Source: Metallyticus violacea (lineage: Eukaryota > Arthropoda > Insecta > Mantodea > Metallyticidae). Taken from it: a stretch of DNA of 64,000 nt. A program made the translations under genes and the position numbers. The notes below the pieces were generated by a model. The model was given only the letters and a program-made list of their open reading frames with translations. It was not told the DNA's origin and made no database searches. Position 1 is the stretch's first letter. The number at the start of each line of letters is the position of its first letter. Below are positions 12,626 to 25,765 of this stretch, one piece after another. Where the stretch lies: NCBI GenBank assembly GCA_030762175.1, contig CM060846.1, positions 311,320,512-311,384,511 of the forward strand, written 5' to 3'.

Positions 12626-13559
12626 ATTAGCTTTGAAATATCCAGAGCTTGGCAACAGGCTCCAAATAAACGGGAAACAATGTAAATTGTTACGAAGACT
12701 GTTTTCCTACACTAGCATATCTCTCCAACTAGCAGCTTTACAGCACATAATAATGCCTCACTTAAACTAATAACAAATGTATTTTCAATTAGGCGAAGAT
12801 GCCGCAGGTGCAAAAGTTGGACTATTCCTAACTTTCCAGTCTGCAACGTTAGTGGCAGTGCATTTAGTAAGGGAAAGCCGAAGATCAAAGAGCTGGTTCA
12901 TGGCCGGAGATTTAATTTCATGTATTCTTATTTTCTGTTTCAGAAAAACGTTTAGTAAGCTACAAAAGTTAAAAAAATAAACTAAAAATATATGTATGTA
13001 AAGCATCGTGCAGAAGACCTAAAGGTCAAATATATCTCTTAGAGTCAAAGCTACTTGAACCCGGTTTGGAAATCTTGCTCCTTTTGCTGCACGAAAGGTC
13101 CCCTATAATAACGGACTGCCAAGTTGATCAAAGAGCGGTTGCAAGTTTGTATTGATGCGACAGATATGAGAATAATATATGGGTGCTAAGCAGAATAAAT
13201 TAAGTTTTTTGATGATCGAACACGCTTTTGTGAGATAGCCTTTATAGAAATAAAATTATAGATATTTTACAACAAAACATTAAACTCTCTGTAGAGAAGC
13301 TATTTTCTTTTATTTTCTCCCCAGAACACGATGCATTCCGTGTGCGTAACTACTGCTGGACAAGCGATTCAGGCCTTGCTTAGGGAAGTGACTTAAATGG
13401 AATCATTTGAGGGATATTTTTTTGTGCATTCTAAGGCACGTTTCTCGCAAAGGTGTTTATTTTTGGTACTTTCAGACAGGATAATGTGAATTGATTAAAT
13501 TTGTTAAAATATGTATCGAAACAGCTGGAAGAATTTTCGCCAAAATGCTTAAAAAATTT
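12626..13559. other. No clear feature
   Basis: Possible further decay products of the minus-strand mariner element lie here, since the expected C-terminal half of its transposase should fall in this interval, but I cannot align it. Short ORFs at 12777-13006 have no motif. Confidence 0.35.
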
Positions 13560-14015
13560 ACTGATTTACATGTCATGAATCCCAGCTGACAGGCGAGTTT
13601 TTGCTTTGACAGAAGCGGATTAGCCCTCATTTAGTCCTTCCAGTTTTCATTGCAGGTTACGATTAGATGTAGAGATATTTCTTTTTGTTGTCAGTATTCT
13701 TGATACGCTCCCATATGTGCAGCGTTTTGATCCTCAGTAAACACTGGAGAAACTCATCTTGCAGAGAATTTTTTGGTAATTCAATTCATGATAGCTTTAA
13801 CATTTCTATAACTTATCTCCAATTCAGAAGCGATTTCTGAAATCTTCCAAGTTTGGTCACACTCGATAAGGTCCAGAAGGGCTGAACGTTTATTTCCGCT
13901 ATGCTCGTCAGAGGTTGACGTTGTTGACTTTAATTTTTTACAGTTTTCGGTTCTTCTGTGAAATTTTGGTGCCACTCATACACCTTTGCAGTAATCTTCA
14001 AAATGTCCCCAAAAC
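13560..14015 (-). pseudogene. mariner-like transposase remnant
   Basis: On the minus strand the first block (about 14005-13960) reads ILKITAKVYEWHQNF, the end of the first mariner helix-turn-helix. Next come a second helix-turn-helix in another frame (ISEIASELEISYRNVKAIMN, about 13840-13781), FTEDQN, then LIVTCNENW (about 13660-13625), which is the first catalytic box. In working mariners that box reads T-G-D-E-T/K-W; here the catalytic Asp is Asn. A block SVKAKTRLSAG (about 13610-13578) corresponds to the conserved K-x-x-R/L-S-A-G segment. At least three frame changes and several stops separate these. The second and third catalytic residues are not found. The remnant is non-functional. Confidence 0.75.
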
Positions 14016-14225
14016 GTAGTGTACCTATTGCTCGGACACGATGTTGCTGACGAACGAAACGATTGTGAGTCGAGTCGAGTCGGTTTCACTCCTACTTCTG
14101 AAACCCCCCAGCGTTACTTTTCAAAGACGTGTCTGACTACTCATAAGAGGTAAATTCAAATTTCCTGTTTATATTTGATTCCTCCTTCAGCTGTTCATAT
14201 TATATTTATAAGATGTGTTGTTATT

Positions 14226-14272
14226 ACACACACTCGCGCACGCACGCTCACACGTGTGTGTGTGTATATATA
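14226..14272. repeat. Compound CA/CG/GT/TA microsatellite
   Basis: CA and CG dinucleotides pass into GT and TA dinucleotides around a CACACGTGTG palindrome. Confidence 0.85.
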
Positions 14273-15198
14273 GGTATTCCAATGGCTGGCTGTAGATTTT
14301 CATTATTAGTAACAGTTTTACAGTATTGAATTTAGAACCCAAAGTTTACTTTCGTACATACACTTAATTTTTGTGATAAAACAAAAGCTGCAATATCAAT
14401 ATATTTCAATAAATATGCATCCACGCTAAAGCGTTTAGAGTGCTTGGCAAAGTAATAAGCAAAACATTGGTTGTTCCAACAATATGAGTAGGCTGAGCAT
14501 AAAATCAGTAGATTTGACATTGGTATGAAAATGAATGTCGTACGCATATAAAATATTTATAACAGAATCTGGTGAATGTATATAAGGAAATGTAAATTAC
14601 CATATGGGATCAGATGTTGATGAAAAGCATTCTTTTCTAAACAATACTATTTTTAGTGCATCCTTTTACCTCAGTTGCGCGCTAAAAAGCATCAATGCAC
14701 CTTAGATGATAGATGTCTGGAACAATGACGTTAAGAGCCACAAAATCGCCAACACTTTTTTCCCGCCCTATTCACCTTGTTGTTATGTGGGTTTTTATTT
14801 CGAGAAACCCGTATTCCAAAATAAAAGCGGCTCATTAAGATGTAAGATTTATGGCAATAGGTCTGGATGCCGGGACACTGGCTTTATGGATGTGGATGTT
14901 GCAAAAAACCAGACTGAAGATGTCTTGAGTAAGTTACATCGCTTGGAACTGCTACAAGAGGAAATCAGTTCTGAAAGCATGACGTTTGCGCATTTAGATA
15001 TTGTTTTCGGCAAAGTCTGACAATCGGTTTGAGAGCAAGAACTGAAAAGTATGATTACATGCAGAGGTCAAATTGAGTTGAATTTCTGAAGTTTATCATT
15101 ATGTGTTGCTTGAAGTTTTTCCAAGTTGTTTATCTTTAAAAAAGATACAATAAAATAATATCACTATTTTCTTCCGAGCATGATTGTTCACCAGACAG

Positions 15199-15199
<1 letters not shown>

Positions 15200-15253
<54 letters not shown>
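15200..15253. repeat. (ATT)n microsatellite
   Basis: About 18 uninterrupted ATT units, the longest pure triplet array in the window. Confidence 0.95.
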
Positions 15254-18200
15254 AGTCATTTAAAACTCAAGAAACGTGTGTTTTATAACTTTCGCAAAAT
15301 CTAAGCTTGAAATGTTTTAACTGAGCTCTATAAGTATTCTACCCACGACAGTACATTCACATTAAGCACAAATTTTGTTTGAACTACCAATACTCTGAAC
15401 ATGAATAAAATGCAACAACAACGTGCATGGTTCTCTTTCGTTAGTTCGTCGTCATCTGTTGGAGTGAAGACGTGCCGAGGTGGACGTTATGGATGTGCAT
15501 GTGTCATAAAAGTTTATATATTCTTTCCTTTATCAACTTGCTGTTAAAGTTGTACTAATATCCGTTATAGAGCTATCCTCTGGGGTTTATAGCACGGTAG
15601 TCTGCGATTTTAACTTGTGCCTAAAATGAGGGATGTTTGCAGTAAGTTTAGACCAGACAGATATTTTAAATAAATGTGGAAATGTGGCCATTGTCTCTCA
15701 ATGTTTGGGTTTCTGTAAACAAACTGGTGGGATTAAAACAGTGGTAACTATAATGGAATGTTGACAGCAGCCAAATTTTAGTTTTTAGCTGTTTTGATTA
15801 GCAGAAGGTGCAGTGCAAGTTTTATAAGTTTCCACCACAAAACTTAAGGAAATATCATCCCAATTTGGGATTGAAGGACTACACTTAAAGATTTTACTAA
15901 TCCCAATATTTATCATATAATTGGACCAACATAAAAATAATGAATATTAACCAATTACCACATTCCATTCAGAATGGAAGCGCATGCTCGATCGTATTTT
16001 CCAAGGATATAATTTTTAACAAATAAAATGACATTTTGACTCGATTTTATTGGAATATCTCTGACTCTCACTCTGTCAACTGCTTCATCACCATCTTACA
16101 CTGTTCTGATTGTATTGAGCACTGTAGAAATCCAGTCATCTGATACGCATCAGTAACCAAAGTCGTACTGTGGTTATAGCTAATATTGTTGTAACATGGC
16201 CAATGTCTACTCTAGCTTACTACACTTAAACAGTACAATTTATACTTAATAACTATGGGTGCCTGATTTTTACACTAAAATGAGAATTCCCCTATAAATC
16301 TGATTTATAAGGGAATCCTAGTCTAGGAAATAGTTTCAAGAACAAGGAAATATCTTTCAATTCATAAACCATCATACCTGCGGTATTTTGGGTCACTAGT
16401 GAAAACGAGGAGTAAACCCCGACATCAACAAGGAAACACCATTGACGAAGAATGATCACTGAAATCTATGGTAGCTCCTTTCTGAACAATTCAAGTTTCA
16501 AAACCACCATTTCTCCCCAAAGTCTGGGAACCAGCTCAAGTAAGGAATAAACAAGCAGCAGGTTTAATGCTCAGAGAGGATAATGTCAGAATGCTCAATG
16601 CTTGTTACAACGGTCACCTGAACCAATAATCAGAGATCGCAGCTGAATAACGTATTAGAGGAAGGGAATGAAATTGTATAAAGGATCAAACGTGTGACAT
16701 AATGGCACAATATTTTGAAGGCGCATTTATGGGGAAGTGACGAGACATTCGCTATTCCCAAAAGAATGAAGTTTTAATGCTTTTTATTTTTCTCCTTACT
16801 ACTTCGTTTATAGCGATTCAAAGCCACCCTAAGCTCTAATGATCCTTCAGTTGTGGAGCTGGGAAGGTGGTGAATACTAAATATAGGTCATTACAGATGA
16901 CGCAAATGTCGAATCTGTGAAGCTTAATTTACACATCATATGCTACTTTATAGATTTAAAATGTTATATTCATTTGTTTCACATATAGTTTGTTGCAAGT
17001 GACGTCAGCCGCCACTGATTTCAGGATGCTGAAAGAAGCCGAGCCTAGATGAGATGAAAAGTAACAAGACGTCTCGAGCTGATTTGACTGCTCTGACGCC
17101 TCAAGCCGGCAGGAATATTTATGAGGGAAACGATAATGACCATGACCCTGTGGCCATTACTACACATCGCTTGTCAGAAAACCACGACTCCCATATGTTT
17201 AACGATGTGCTAAAGAATGTCCCGTGCGTAGAAAGGTTAGTGAAGCCGTAGGTGTTGGGGGCAAAGATCTCTCAGGGATGATCATTTGTATGCTGGAGTT
17301 TTCAAACCACACTTGGACAGCAAGGGTTCGATTGTTGATTCTTCCCACGACTTGTATGAGGAATGCTCATTCAAAAATTTCTTTGCAGTGCAAAACTAAT
17401 GAAATCCTTTTTATTGTGGCATATGCGTGCTACATTTCAACCACTGAGATGAAATCTATAATTTCTATTGGCAGTTATTGAAATAGAATTGAAATAGAAT
17501 TAAAATATTTATTATAAGTAAATTATAGGAGGTAATCTATAGGTAAAAATATCAAAAGCAGTATAATTAGTACCTGTTGCTGAACAGTGAAAAAAAGAGA
17601 TATTCAAAATAATAGCAACTAAATAACAGTTTAAGCCATAAATGAATTATTTAGAAATAAATTGAAGTTATGCTAAATATCAGTTATGTGCAATAGTTTC
17701 CTATTTATTGATATAAAAACACCAGATAATACCTAAAATTCCTCTTCTTCTCCACGAGGTTTGCATCTTTAAACTTGTTCGGAGGCTAACCAGATTGTCA
17801 CTCCATAATCTATTTTGTCGTCCAGTATTCTTCATTCAAGTTGGTTTATAAAAGTAATCTTGGATATCTCAAAAGGGTATTCTTAAAATGTGATCCTTTT
17901 ATTGTAATGTCTCTTTGTATTTCTTCTGATGACAAACTTATAACTGCTACTTTTTCTTCTGCGCTTTGTTTCCAAAATATTTTCCTTTTCCAACAATTGC
18001 GGTAAGGAGCAACTTCCTCTGAGAGGTTGCTGGTTTGTGCTACTCCTTAAAATTCCAAAGCTTGTTTTCCTATAATTATTATGGCTTTATGCGTTTTACA
18101 GTAAATGGAAAGGTTATTATCATTTGTTTTTTAGAAGCGCTGCAAACCAACGTTTCGGTAAGTTTGCGCTGTTATAGACCGAGGGAGTGAGAGGAAGGGA

Positions 18201-21200
18201 TAGTAAGGGCTATTATGTGCATGCACCACCAGAAACATCATCTCTCGTCACGTGCGTTCCCAGGGAAGTTTGCCTCCAATTTTATACTACTGATTGTTTG
18301 TTGTTGCTTGCAAAGTAGAATGAAATATTTTAAAATACTGTTAGATAAGTGTAGTGTAGTGAGACAGTATATTTTACAGAAATGTGTAGAACAATGTGAA
18401 AAGGTGAAGTTGTTTCAGTATCATTCAATATTACATTTGAAGTAACAAAACTCTCATCCAGACGCTCTCCAACACCGTTAATCGGTAGAAGTATCTCTCT
18501 ATACAAGGTTTGATTACTAGTACGCCATTGCTGAATACTAGTGAAGTTTTCTGCGAATTCGGGAGGTACTTGGCTTAGTGTTGACTGAATGTAAAGAAAT
18601 GAACATTCTACATTCCAAATCTTATACTTACGCTCATTAAAAGAGAAATTTGAAATTAAATAGGGTCAAAGTGTGAGCAGATTCCGACTTTAATAATAAT
18701 AATGCCCTTTGTAAATCTGTTACATGGAAACCAGGAAAATTATTTTTTTTAATAGATGCGTCTGGTGTTTTATTAACACGCACGTTGAGTGTTAAATGTA
18801 GTTATTAAACTTCTATAATCTTTAGCAGTAGCAGTAGTAAAGTCGAAGCTGCGAATCGCGTTTGTCAGGGCAATTTTCTAAACGCTCCCTATTATACTTT
18901 CATTTTGTGATATAATTTTGAAGTTATTTTCATAACAAGCACGCATAAACATTAACATTCGTTTATAGAATTAAGTAATTATATCAAATCACACAGTAAT
19001 AGAACATTGAACAGTGAAACAACCTTAAACTGAACTTCTTTGAGCGGTACCCAGAAGATGGGCAGCATATGTATTTTTTTTTAATCTAATGAAACTGCAC
19101 AAGGTTAAGCAAAAATGTTTACAGAAAGCGACACTCTTAATATACTTAGAAAATGGAACATGAAACTGTGTGGGAACAGGGACTTAATTATGCAAAACCC
19201 AATTACATAGTATAATTCAAATATTTGTAACTTCGAATGTTTGTAGATACTTCCGTCTGTTGACATCAATAATTAAATAAGTATTAGTGGAAATTGTTGT
19301 CCCAACAAGGAAATATTTTTGTCCAAACTTGTTTTACACAAAAACATTCTTAGCTAGATTAAAAAGCTATCAAAATTTGGCTTTGATTTTATTAGAAAGT
19401 GAGCATGATTTTGGAGCCCTTGTTGCTGATCTCTTGCAACAGGTGCTCTCTCGATTGCCTTAGTTTTCCTCTCAGCCAAGCATATTTGATAAGAGCACCT
19501 GTATTTTTCTTGCTACTCTATTCATCACGTTGAAGCCACTAGCTGGGTTAACTGCAGTATTAATCTTTTTCTTCTGAACATACATTTTAAGGATTTAGAG
19601 CTGCTGGTGCCACATATAATGTGTTTAATAACATTTGCATTAGCATCAACTGCCTTAATGTTTTATCAGGTTTTCAGTGGAAATATAATGCATGGATGTT
19701 ACTGTTCTGTTTAAGACTGCTGCTGGAGCCTAATGGAAGTGTTTGTGCTTCCCACACTGTGGCCCTTACTGCGGTATATTTAGGGGTTTTCTCTCAGTTC
19801 TTAAGAGAATTTTTCTGGTTACATATAAACTAAAGATTCATAATGTTACATTTGATAGAAAATGCTACAATATTCAGCACAAATTCCTGAAATAATCTTA
19901 CTCTAGGTCTAATGGAATTCTAAGCAATGGGTTTCTGTGAAAGATAATCTGCTCTTGCAAACGCTACAACTATATCTGCTGACGCTAATGTGTTGTGTGT
20001 TATTATCTATACCTTAGCTTAAAATGTAAAGAGATGTAGTATATTTAGATCTAATGAATGTGAATATAACAACACTGATTAGCATGTGAACCAGTTTTTA
20101 CATATTCCATTTTCTTATTTTAAAGTACATATATTTTATGTAATTTTTATTGTTTGCAACGAGATATGTGATAACATCTTTAGGTTAGGTTAGATATGAC
20201 CTGTTGAAACTTGAAGCTTTTTAATTTAGAGATTTAGAGACTCAACTTCTCACAGTAATAAGTTTAACTCCATTTCAGCTCTTAAATAGAATAACATTCA
20301 GATAATTAAACTACAAACGTTCACTATATCAAATTGATGTCTATAATGTCAATGAATTTGCTGAACGTAGCAAGGGAGTCGTTTATCAGTTTCCTTACAG
20401 AAAACATTATATTTTATTTTTGTTTTTTCCGAGTATATCTTCTTATTGTCAAAAATATATTTTCTATTTCTTCTGAGAGACAAGATTTAGACTTTTAGTT
20501 CGTACTAATCTCATTTCTCGTCCCCTGAACTTCCTGTATTTAAAGCGATCTAATGTGTTTGTTTAAGCGCTTATAAAGAATTCTTTTATTTAAATATTTA
20601 ATTAAGCTTATTAAACTTCATTACCACTATCTGAATTTCAGTAATTATTTCGTTTAATGAAGAACTGTTATGAAATACCTTTAGCAGCTAAATTTCAGGA
20701 AGAAGTCATTAAAATTGAGGCACTTTCCACTAGTTTTTACGTTCTTGAATTATAATCCATTATTCGATAAAGAGTGCACATTATCTCACTGAGCAATGGA
20801 AATATAGAGATATATAAAATGAAAGTTACATGATACTGGAAATCTAAATATTTCTGTTAGAAACGTTCATCTCTGTGATACCAGCTTTATAGCGTAGAAC
20901 ATTCTCTTTATAAGAACCAAGTGAATGCACCTTAGACCAATTATGCTCTAAAAGGGAACTTTATGAATCATAAATGCCTTTACCTGTTGCATTATTTGCT
21001 TTTATTTCCATTGTGGCCTTCTCGCGTCTGGAGCGCCGTGCAAGGCTCTTATATCTTCTATGTCACATTAATATATGAATCACATATCGACCGCAATCGA
21101 AATGCTCACATTTTACGCGATGTTAGTGTTCAACACTTAACTGAAGAGTTTTATGTCTTAAAAGTCATAAAATTGTGTAAAATATTCCCATTGGTGCTAA

Positions 21201-22117
21201 TTCAAATTCCTTTGGTAATTTCGTTTGTATTGAGAGGAAATGTATATTAAACGTCAAAACGTATGCATAAATTAGTTCTCTTGTAGCAAAACCTGCAAAT
21301 TTAATTATAAAGTGATATATTATGAGCTGTTTCATTACATATTTTGAGGTACGTCAGTACCTCTTTAACATCAGTGAATCTCAATTTAAATTTAACATTT
21401 TGTTAAATGTGCACTAACTACAGTTTAACCACATGCGTCTCGGAAAACAAGAAATGCTGCTCAAAACGTGCATGCTGATATCAGTCGCGTGATATAGTTA
21501 TGATTATGTATTTCCCTACTTCAACGGTAAGTTTGCTGCGTCTACAAAACAGGAAAGGTTTATAATGAAAAACATGCCTGAATTTTTATAGTGCCTTCTG
21601 AATCCTTTCCGAAGCTTTAACGGCATTACATAGTGTAATGTCATGAATTAACTGCTGAAAAGTGCTAAACATGTGTAACACAGTCAGATTCATTAACGGT
21701 GCTTTATAAAAATTAGCCATTATATAATGATATAATTTATGTTTGTTTTCCCTTACTTTGGCGCAAAATTCAATGTCCCCTTATATAGTTAGTTCAAAAT
21801 ATCTATGGTTTCGTTCAGTACTTTCCATATGAATTGGTGCCGATCAACAAAGACATGACAATAAATACCATGCGTTCCATTTATAGTTGGACCATAGATC
21901 GCATATATGCGCAGTTCGCTTGCACTGCTGTGATCTCGGTATTACTTCAGTAGCGCACTAGCAGTGAATGACCCACTCAAGCCTACGTTTATCAGCTGTG
22001 TTATATCGTGTCAGTTGCTGCCTTCTGTTCGAGCTGTAAAGACTACAGTTTGTTCATTGTGCATCTTAATATTGAAAGTTTATTCAAGACTTCCGTTTTG
22101 TGTGTGAATTACATTAG

Positions 22118-22141
22118 ATTATTATTATTATTATTATTATT
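22118..22141. repeat. (ATT)n microsatellite
   Basis: Eight ATT units ending 11 bases before the ATG of the DUF4817 transposase pseudogene. Confidence 0.85.
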
Positions 22142-22152
22142 GGCTTACTGAA

Positions 22153-22679
22153 ATGCCTACCGAAAATTTCACACTTGAACAAAGAATTTTTATGCACGAT
22201 ACATACGTAAAATTCCCGAATCATGTAGACGGGCGTGTAGACAATTTCAGGAGAAATTTCCTCGTATTCCAATTCCAGATAGAGAAGCTATTAGATGCAT
22301 TATTAATAAGTTTAGGACAACAGGATCGTTAAACGCTAAACCTAAGAGGCAAAGAAGAAATGTTCTAACTGAGGAAAAAATTGACGAAATTGGTGCATCA
22401 TTCGAACGCTCTCCAAAGAAGTCTCTAAGACGTGTTGCACTGCAAATGAGTGTTTCAAAAACCTCTGCTCATAGAGCTGAACTTTTAAAATTGAAATCCT
22501 ACAGAGTGACTATAGGTCATGAATTAAAACTTCGTGACGACCAAAAACGAGTAAATTTCTGTAACTGGATTTTAAAAAATGATGTTGACGGTACTGTTGA
22601 CCCACATTTAGTCATTTTCTTATATGAGGCGTGGTTTCATTTAAATGGTCATGTTGTCCCTCAGAACAATAGATATTGA
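22153..22679 (+). pseudogene. DUF4817/Tc1-like transposase pseudogene
   Basis: Translation from the ATG at 22153 gives PTENFTLEQRIF, the start of a DUF4817 transposase. One frame shift near 22250-22262 moves the reading to the +1 frame, which then runs open for about 140 codons to 22679. It reads FPRIPIPDREAI (first DNA-binding domain), FRTTGSL and AKPKRQRR (linker), SPKKSLRRVA and SKTSAHR (second helix-turn-helix), then FLYEAWFHLNGHV. In the family the last block is S-D-E-A-W-F-H-L, holding the first catalytic Asp; here it is Tyr. The stop at 22677-22679 follows NNRY, where relatives have Trp, so it is probably a TGG to TGA change. The frame can be followed a little beyond it. The catalytic second half is missing. 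Family assignment is from motif memory; inactivity is directly visible. Confidence 0.85.
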
Positions 22680-22689
22680 AGGACAGAGT

Positions 22690-25394
22690 ATACTCATTTA
22701 GACCTCAATGTATTAGATAGTGCTCGGAGCACCCAAACGCTCGATCCACGGCCTAATAATATAAGTAACGTTCTGTATATATCCTCATTAATAACACTAC
22801 TTGTATTTTTAATCATTTAATTAGCTTGATTATGAAGCAAACACCACTGCCCTTCACAGAATTAAGATATGTGATATAAGGTCACACGAACTTGATGGCT
22901 AATGCGATCTACTTTGTAAAAAATAATTTTAAAAGTTACTTTTTTCCAATATACAGTGTGGAGAAGCTTTGCCAGAATAAAGACTGGAACAAGTCAAGGG
23001 ATTGTTTTGCCGCTCAACAAGCAGTCTATTAAATTAACTCTTAAAAAAACTGCTAAGGTAATTGTACTTTGTAAAAGAGAGTACATATTTATCACAATTA
23101 TTAAAAGTCCGCCCTAGAGAGAACACTAGCTGTATTCACCTTTCGCTCACTAAGCAGACATACGACGCTAAACTTTAATATGTGCTTCATAAAACTTAAC
23201 TGTAATAACGTGAAACGGTATCATTATGATCCGCTAACTTTGAACGAAATTGTTTCAAATTTAAGTCTTCGAATATCGTGTGCAGGCGGAGTTACGTCAC
23301 ATTGAATGTACGCTTTCTTTGTTGATTTAAGGAGCTTTCTACAAGCGCTTTAGCAAGCGATTGTCTTTCTTGTACTTAGATGAACTTCGTGCATCTATAA
23401 TGCTTTTCTTTCTTTCTTTCAAATTTGAAGTTCAATTTTTGCAAATGTTGGCTAAGTGTTACTACAAATTGGGAACTTTTCACTTTAGTCGTTAGGAATT
23501 CCAATATGATATTCGCAATTCTTTCAGCAAAACCGTTCTTTGGTAAAGTAATTACAACTATAAAAAAATAAGAATGCAACATGAAAATTGGCTCATAAGA
23601 CACAACAAAACGAGATCATTAAGTAACAATGCTACTATCAACAATTATTAAGAATTAAACTTAAAGATTAAATCAATAAAATGTATATAATATAATTACC
23701 TTGGAGCCAACTTATATATATATATATATATATATGCTTTTGCAAGATTTTCCAAAAATAATAAATAATATTTAAATGCTACCAAAGTTAACTGAGACGG
23801 AGATATATAGCACAAATAAATAGAATAGAACAAATAAATTTAAGTGTGCCTGTTTTTTCTCTATATCTGCAGATAAAGTCCTCTTTAATGATAAAAATCA
23901 ATATATGTAACACAAATATTTTTTGTGTGATAGGTGTGCATTTACAATGAATATCTGTTCTCAATTGTATGTCTAATCATGATTGTAACTTACACATCAT
24001 AATAACTTCTACTGACCCCATTATTCAGAAATGTAATTCAACTATCACAAGCGTTAATTTCGTGGTTGCGTGGTACTATACACAGCGCGCACCAAATCCC
24101 TTCCTAATGTTCCCCAAAAGGAGTATATGTACAAATGGATGTATATTTATATATACAGAAAACGCTGGTGCAAGCATAAAAATAGGGGAATGAAAAGGGG
24201 AAATATGTATGTATTAGAAACATACCAGGACTTTTTCAAAGAATTTTCCATCAAATGGAAGAATATCCCAAGGCTCTAGTAAACAGCATTGCGTTCCTAA
24301 TTGTTCCTAATTCTGTTTGATAGTTTGTCGATGCTCGTATATTACTTAAGAAGTATAAAAATAAACATTGCACTCTTGTAAATGTAGCATTAAAATTATT
24401 AAAATCTGTAAATTTAAAAATGAAATATGTTACACTTTTGGGAGGAGCTGTAAATTAAACACGAAAACATAGTTCTGAGAGATGTAAATTGTCAATAACA
24501 TGCATCAGGATCTATAAATTAATTCTTGACAAAGAGAGTTTTCTAAGAAAAAATGAGAAGTGTGATAATTTATAAGCACCGGCCTAATAGCTTAAAACAG
24601 GATGTGCCCTGTACCGCCACTGCATGCTTCTATTCGTCGATAAACATTTCATGCCCTTAGATTCATTCTGCATTCAAAAATGAAACAAAAATCGCAACTC
24701 AGCTTTTGTTTATGACTGTAAAAAGAGCTGGTATCTTGACAACCGAATGTTTATGAATGAGTGCTTAAAGTTATTACTGCACGAACTGCTACAATCTGCT
24801 ATCTGTAGTGATCTTTTCCACAACTTGATGCAATTTTAAATGTGTGATACAGAAATTGTGTCATTTTAATATTAAAACGTAGGTTCAAGCAATTTATAAT
24901 ACCTTTGTTTTAAAATGGTTGCTGTTGAATCCAGTAATTTGTAATATGGCTACAAATTCAATAATATTTCTTTCGAGATGCTTCTTTATGCGTGTCGTAG
25001 TGTATAATGTTTAATAAGAATAATTTATAAGAATTTTTGTTTAACATTTACAGGATGCTTCAAAAATATGTACAAAGAGTTTACAACTAAAAAGAAATTG
25101 AATAATACAATGCAAAAATAAGAACCAATGGTTTCGTTGTGATGCTGCAGCCATAACTCCAAAGATGCAAATGTGTTTATAGATGATTAAGGGGATGAAA
25201 ATGCAAATGTTTACCGTAATAAATAATTTATTTTATTACTTTAATTAATTAAAGTTCAAGTACTTTAATAGTTCATAAAATTAGTCTACTGTAGGGGTGA
25301 AAATGTTTTATCACTTCCATTTAGCTGACTGAGCTACGTGACTTTTTTACCGTTAGGAAGACCATACCTACCATCTGCATGTTCAACAGTACAC
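22690..25394. other. No recognisable gene
   Basis: AT-rich sequence with a (TA)n tract at 23713-23735 and only short unrelated ORFs (23376-23603, 23969-24279). No motif recognised. Confidence 0.45.
23713..23735. repeat. (TA)n microsatellite
   Basis: About eleven TA units. Confidence 0.85.
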
Positions 25395-25480
25395 TTAAAG
25401 AAAGAAAGAAAACCTGGAAAAAAAACATACCTCCCGCTCACGAGTCCGCGCCTTAACCACCTCCGCCATCTATGTCGGTA
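25395..25480 (-). mobile_element. SINE-B head fragment
   Basis: Matches the tRNA-related head of the SINEs at 35041 and 40666, read on the minus strand. It shares the AAAACCTGGAAAA block, the CCTCCCGCTCACGAGTCCG block and the GCCTTAACCACC stretch. About 45-50 bases in between, including the B-box, are missing, so it is an internally deleted copy. It is a separate copy from the fragment at 25603, because their order along the chromosome is the reverse of an intact element. Confidence 0.65.
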
Positions 25481-25602
25481 CATATGTACAGGAAATAACT
25501 AACGTCAGTTGGAAAACAAAATTAACTACTTGTTCGACAAAGAAATTTTAATAAACAGCTTAAAAGTGTGTGATATGTCCAATTTTTTTTGGGGGGGGGG
25601 AT

Positions 25603-25765
25603 ATTGTGTTTAACGCCCGTTTTACTACCGAGGCCCCAAAGACGGTGAACACTGATTATACTTGAAATGAAATGATATACTTGTAAAGGATTTTTTAAGG
25701 AAGGAAACGTTCCAGGCCTAAGAGTAACTCCCCGGAATTTGCCATTTATGAGGACAGATCAAGAA
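25603..25765 (-). mobile_element. SINE-B body/tail fragment
   Basis: The plus-strand text TTAACGCCCGTTTTACTACC, GAAATGAAATGATATACTTG, AAGGATTTTTTAAGGAAGG, CCAGGCCTAAG and CCATTTATGAGGAC follows the body of the intact copies at 35041 and 40666 block by block. The tRNA-like head (expected at higher coordinates) has decayed beyond recognition. A run of ten G precedes it at 25590-25599. Confidence 0.75.

Larger units (their letters stand above)
14016..22117. other. 8 kb without recognisable genes
   Basis: AT-rich DNA with two microsatellites (14226-14272 and 15200-15253). The frame at 14706-15020 contains FPPYSP, reminiscent of the third catalytic block of mariner transposases, but the context does not match. 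The minus-strand stretch 17741-18010 reads as a long nearly open, charged frame that I could not identify. Nothing else stands out. Confidence 0.4.

Noticed and set aside
14706..15020. 104-codon frame containing FPPYSP
   Set aside because: The word recalls the third catalytic block of mariner transposases, but neighbouring residues (CCYVGF) and the following 80 codons do not match.
17741..18010. Minus-strand stretch reading as a charged, mostly open frame
   Set aside because: It looks like decayed coding DNA, but I could not match it to an endonuclease, RT or transposase block.
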